This document shows, piece after piece, positions 62,976 to 64,000 of a DNA stretch of 64,000 bases (the stretch's first letter is position 1; the number at the start of each line of letters is the position of its first letter). Origin of the DNA: Polyangiaceae bacterium (GTDB lineage: Bacteria; Myxococcota_A; Polyangia; Polyangiales; Polyangiaceae); the NCBI GenBank assembly GCA_025936045.1, contig JAICUB010000013.1:62001-126000 (forward strand), written 5' to 3'. Under the pieces are notes generated by a model. The model ran no database searches. It worked only from the letters and a program-made list of their open reading frames with translations, and was not told where the DNA came from. A program made the translations under genes and the position numbers.

Positions 62976-64000
62976 GCAGCGCGCGCTGGTTCACCCTCAT
63001 CGGCGGCCTCTTCGCGCTCGCGTTCGGGGTGTCCGCGCTGCTCTATCTGCGCTCGCGGTCGGCGGATTTCGACTCGCACACGCGCGCCGTGGCGGCGATC
63101 GGCAACGTGCGCCACCTCGACCGCCTGCTCTCCGAGCAGGTGCTCGCTGCGCGCTTCGGCCTGTTGAACCAGTACGACCCGCTGACGGCGACCGAGCAAG
63201 AGCTCGCGGAAGCCGAGCGCGCCGTGCACGCCCGTGTCGGCGCCGTCGGCACCACGCCGGAAATCGAGACCGCGCTCGCCGAGCTCGACCACGCGCTCGC
63301 GGAGCGGCGGAGCGCGCTCGAGCACTTCAAGGCCGAAAACTCGGTGCTCAAGAACTCGCTGCGCTACTTGCCCACGGCCGGCGAGGAGCTCACGAACGAG
63401 CTCGGTCCGAACGCGAACGGCCCCCTCGGCCGCGACGTGAACGCGCTCGTCCGCGCGGCGCTCGTCTATAATCTGATCGGCGATCAGAGCACGCGCGCGG
63501 CGCACCTCGCGGCCGTGACGCGCGTAGCGGCCGAGCGCTCCGCGCTGCCGAAGGACGTGGGCGCGGACCTCGAGCTCCTACTCGCGCACGCTCGGGTGAT
63601 CGGTGAGCGCCAGCCCTCCGTCGACGGCTGGCTCCGGCGCGCCGCAAACGAGGAGGTGAGCGATCGCCTGGGCGTGCTCGAGCGCCTGTACCAAGGGCGT
63701 TTCAGCGAGAGCGCGACCACGGCGAACGAGTACCGCAAGGTGCTTTACGCTTGGTCGCTGTTTCTGGTGCTGGCGGTCGCGCTCGCGGGAATTCAGCTCC
63801 GGAAGCTCTACGCCGGCTTGGAGCAACGCGTCGCCGAGCGCACCGCGGAGCTCGGCCGCGCGCTCGACGCGCTGTGGGGCGAGATGAAGCTCGCGCGCCG
63901 CATCCAGGAAGCGCTCGTGCCGAACGAGCCGGTGCTCGCGGGCTGCGACGTTGCCGCGAGCATGAAGCCCGCGGAGCAGGTGGGCGGCGACTACTACGAC
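62972..64000 (+). CDS. membrane sensor with DAHL-like domain and SpoIIE phosphatase (3' end cut by window)
   Basis: The first 343 residues of a signal-transducing phosphatase. A membrane helix (about 6-26) is followed by an extracytoplasmic helical region (about 32-245) with LLSEQVLAARFGLLNQYDPL, which resembles DAHL ligand-binding domains. A second helix (SLFLVLAVALAGIQL, about 257-271) and a short coiled coil follow. The SpoIIE/RsbU-type PP2C domain begins at ARRIQEALVPNEP and reaches EQVGGDYYD at the window edge, the first metal-binding motif. It would dephosphorylate the STAS partner in response to an outside signal. It overlaps the peroxidase gene by 4 bp. Confidence 0.85.
   Translation, partial: MSSARWFTLIGGLFALAFGVSALLYLRSRSADFDSHTRAVAAIGNVRHLDRLLSEQVLAARFGLLNQYDPLTATEQELAEAERAVHARVGAVGTTPEIETALAELDHALAERRSALEHFKAENSVLKNSLRYLPTAGEELTNELGPNANGPLGRDVNALVRAALVYNLIGDQSTRAAHLAAVTRVAAERSALPKDVGADLELLLAHARVIGERQPSVDGWLRRAANEEVSDRLGVLERLYQGRFSESATTANEYRKVLYAWSLFLVLAVALAGIQLRKLYAGLEQRVAERTAELGRALDALWGEMKLARRIQEALVPNEPVLAGCDVAASMKPAEQVGGDYYD

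Overview
The window is very GC-rich chromosomal DNA with strong third-position GC bias, frequent GTG/TTG starts, and many lipoproteins that carry long Gly/Ser/Thr-rich stalks. It also has a membrane-anchored Ser/Thr kinase, an AgmX/PglI-type protein, an FHA-GGDEF protein and TPR/PEGA-like proteins. This mix points to a myxobacterium, most likely of the Polyangia/Polyangiales (Myxococcota). That placement is inferred from gene content only. I saw no rRNA, tRNA, CRISPR array or insertion sequence.

Layout. 1-5.9 kb: pdxA (cut by the window edge), a LysE-type exporter, tldD with a degenerate-receiver regulator, and a secreted NlpC/P60-like protein. 5.9-11.3 kb: a tightly overlapping five-gene minus-strand operon (Ser/Thr kinase, repeat lipoprotein, PEGA-like membrane protein, six-cysteine lipoprotein, heme-c-motif lipoprotein). 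11.5-26.7 kb: housekeeping and regulatory genes (threonine ammonia-lyase, TPR protein, VWA lipoprotein, YgiQ radical SAM, OmpH/Skp, cyclic-nucleotide-binding protein, hrcA, response regulator, valS). 26.7-34.2 kb: a surface-glycan cluster (GT-C enzyme, two GT-B glycosyltransferases, a flippase-like protein, methyltransferase, cupin, sugar aminotransferase). 34.2-49.6 kb: an outer-membrane protein, AgmX/PglI protein, FHA-GGDEF diguanylate cyclase, methyltransferase, GT39-like enzyme, a second copy of the PEGA-like/six-Cys pair, a CobA-HemD fusion, a GYF/GAF protein and a heterodimeric ABC exporter. 49.8-52.2 kb: a visibly less GC-rich accessory patch with two wrecked trypsin-like protease genes and two Cys-rich lipoproteins. 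52.2-61.0 kb: cupredoxin lipoprotein, a large Omp85-family protein, NAGPA-like phosphodiester glycosidase, mutM, rpiA, an apparently inactive HtrA-like protein and a PP2C phosphatase.

61.0-64.0 kb holds the most interesting unit: four genes, each overlapping the next by 4 bp. They are a STAS-like protein (slr1659 type), a HATPase-like protein (slr1658 type), a di-heme cytochrome c peroxidase lipoprotein, and a DAHL-like membrane sensor running into a SpoIIE-type phosphatase that leaves the window. It looks like a partner-switching signalling module built around a periplasmic redox enzyme.

Two other themes recur. A six-cysteine module (C-x3-C-x6-C ... C-x3-C ... C-R) appears three times in two lipoproteins, each encoded beside the same PEGA-like membrane gene with an identical TGATG junction. 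Also, many genes have a TA-N3-T -10-like hexamer only 6-13 bases before the start codon, suggesting short-leader or leaderless mRNAs.
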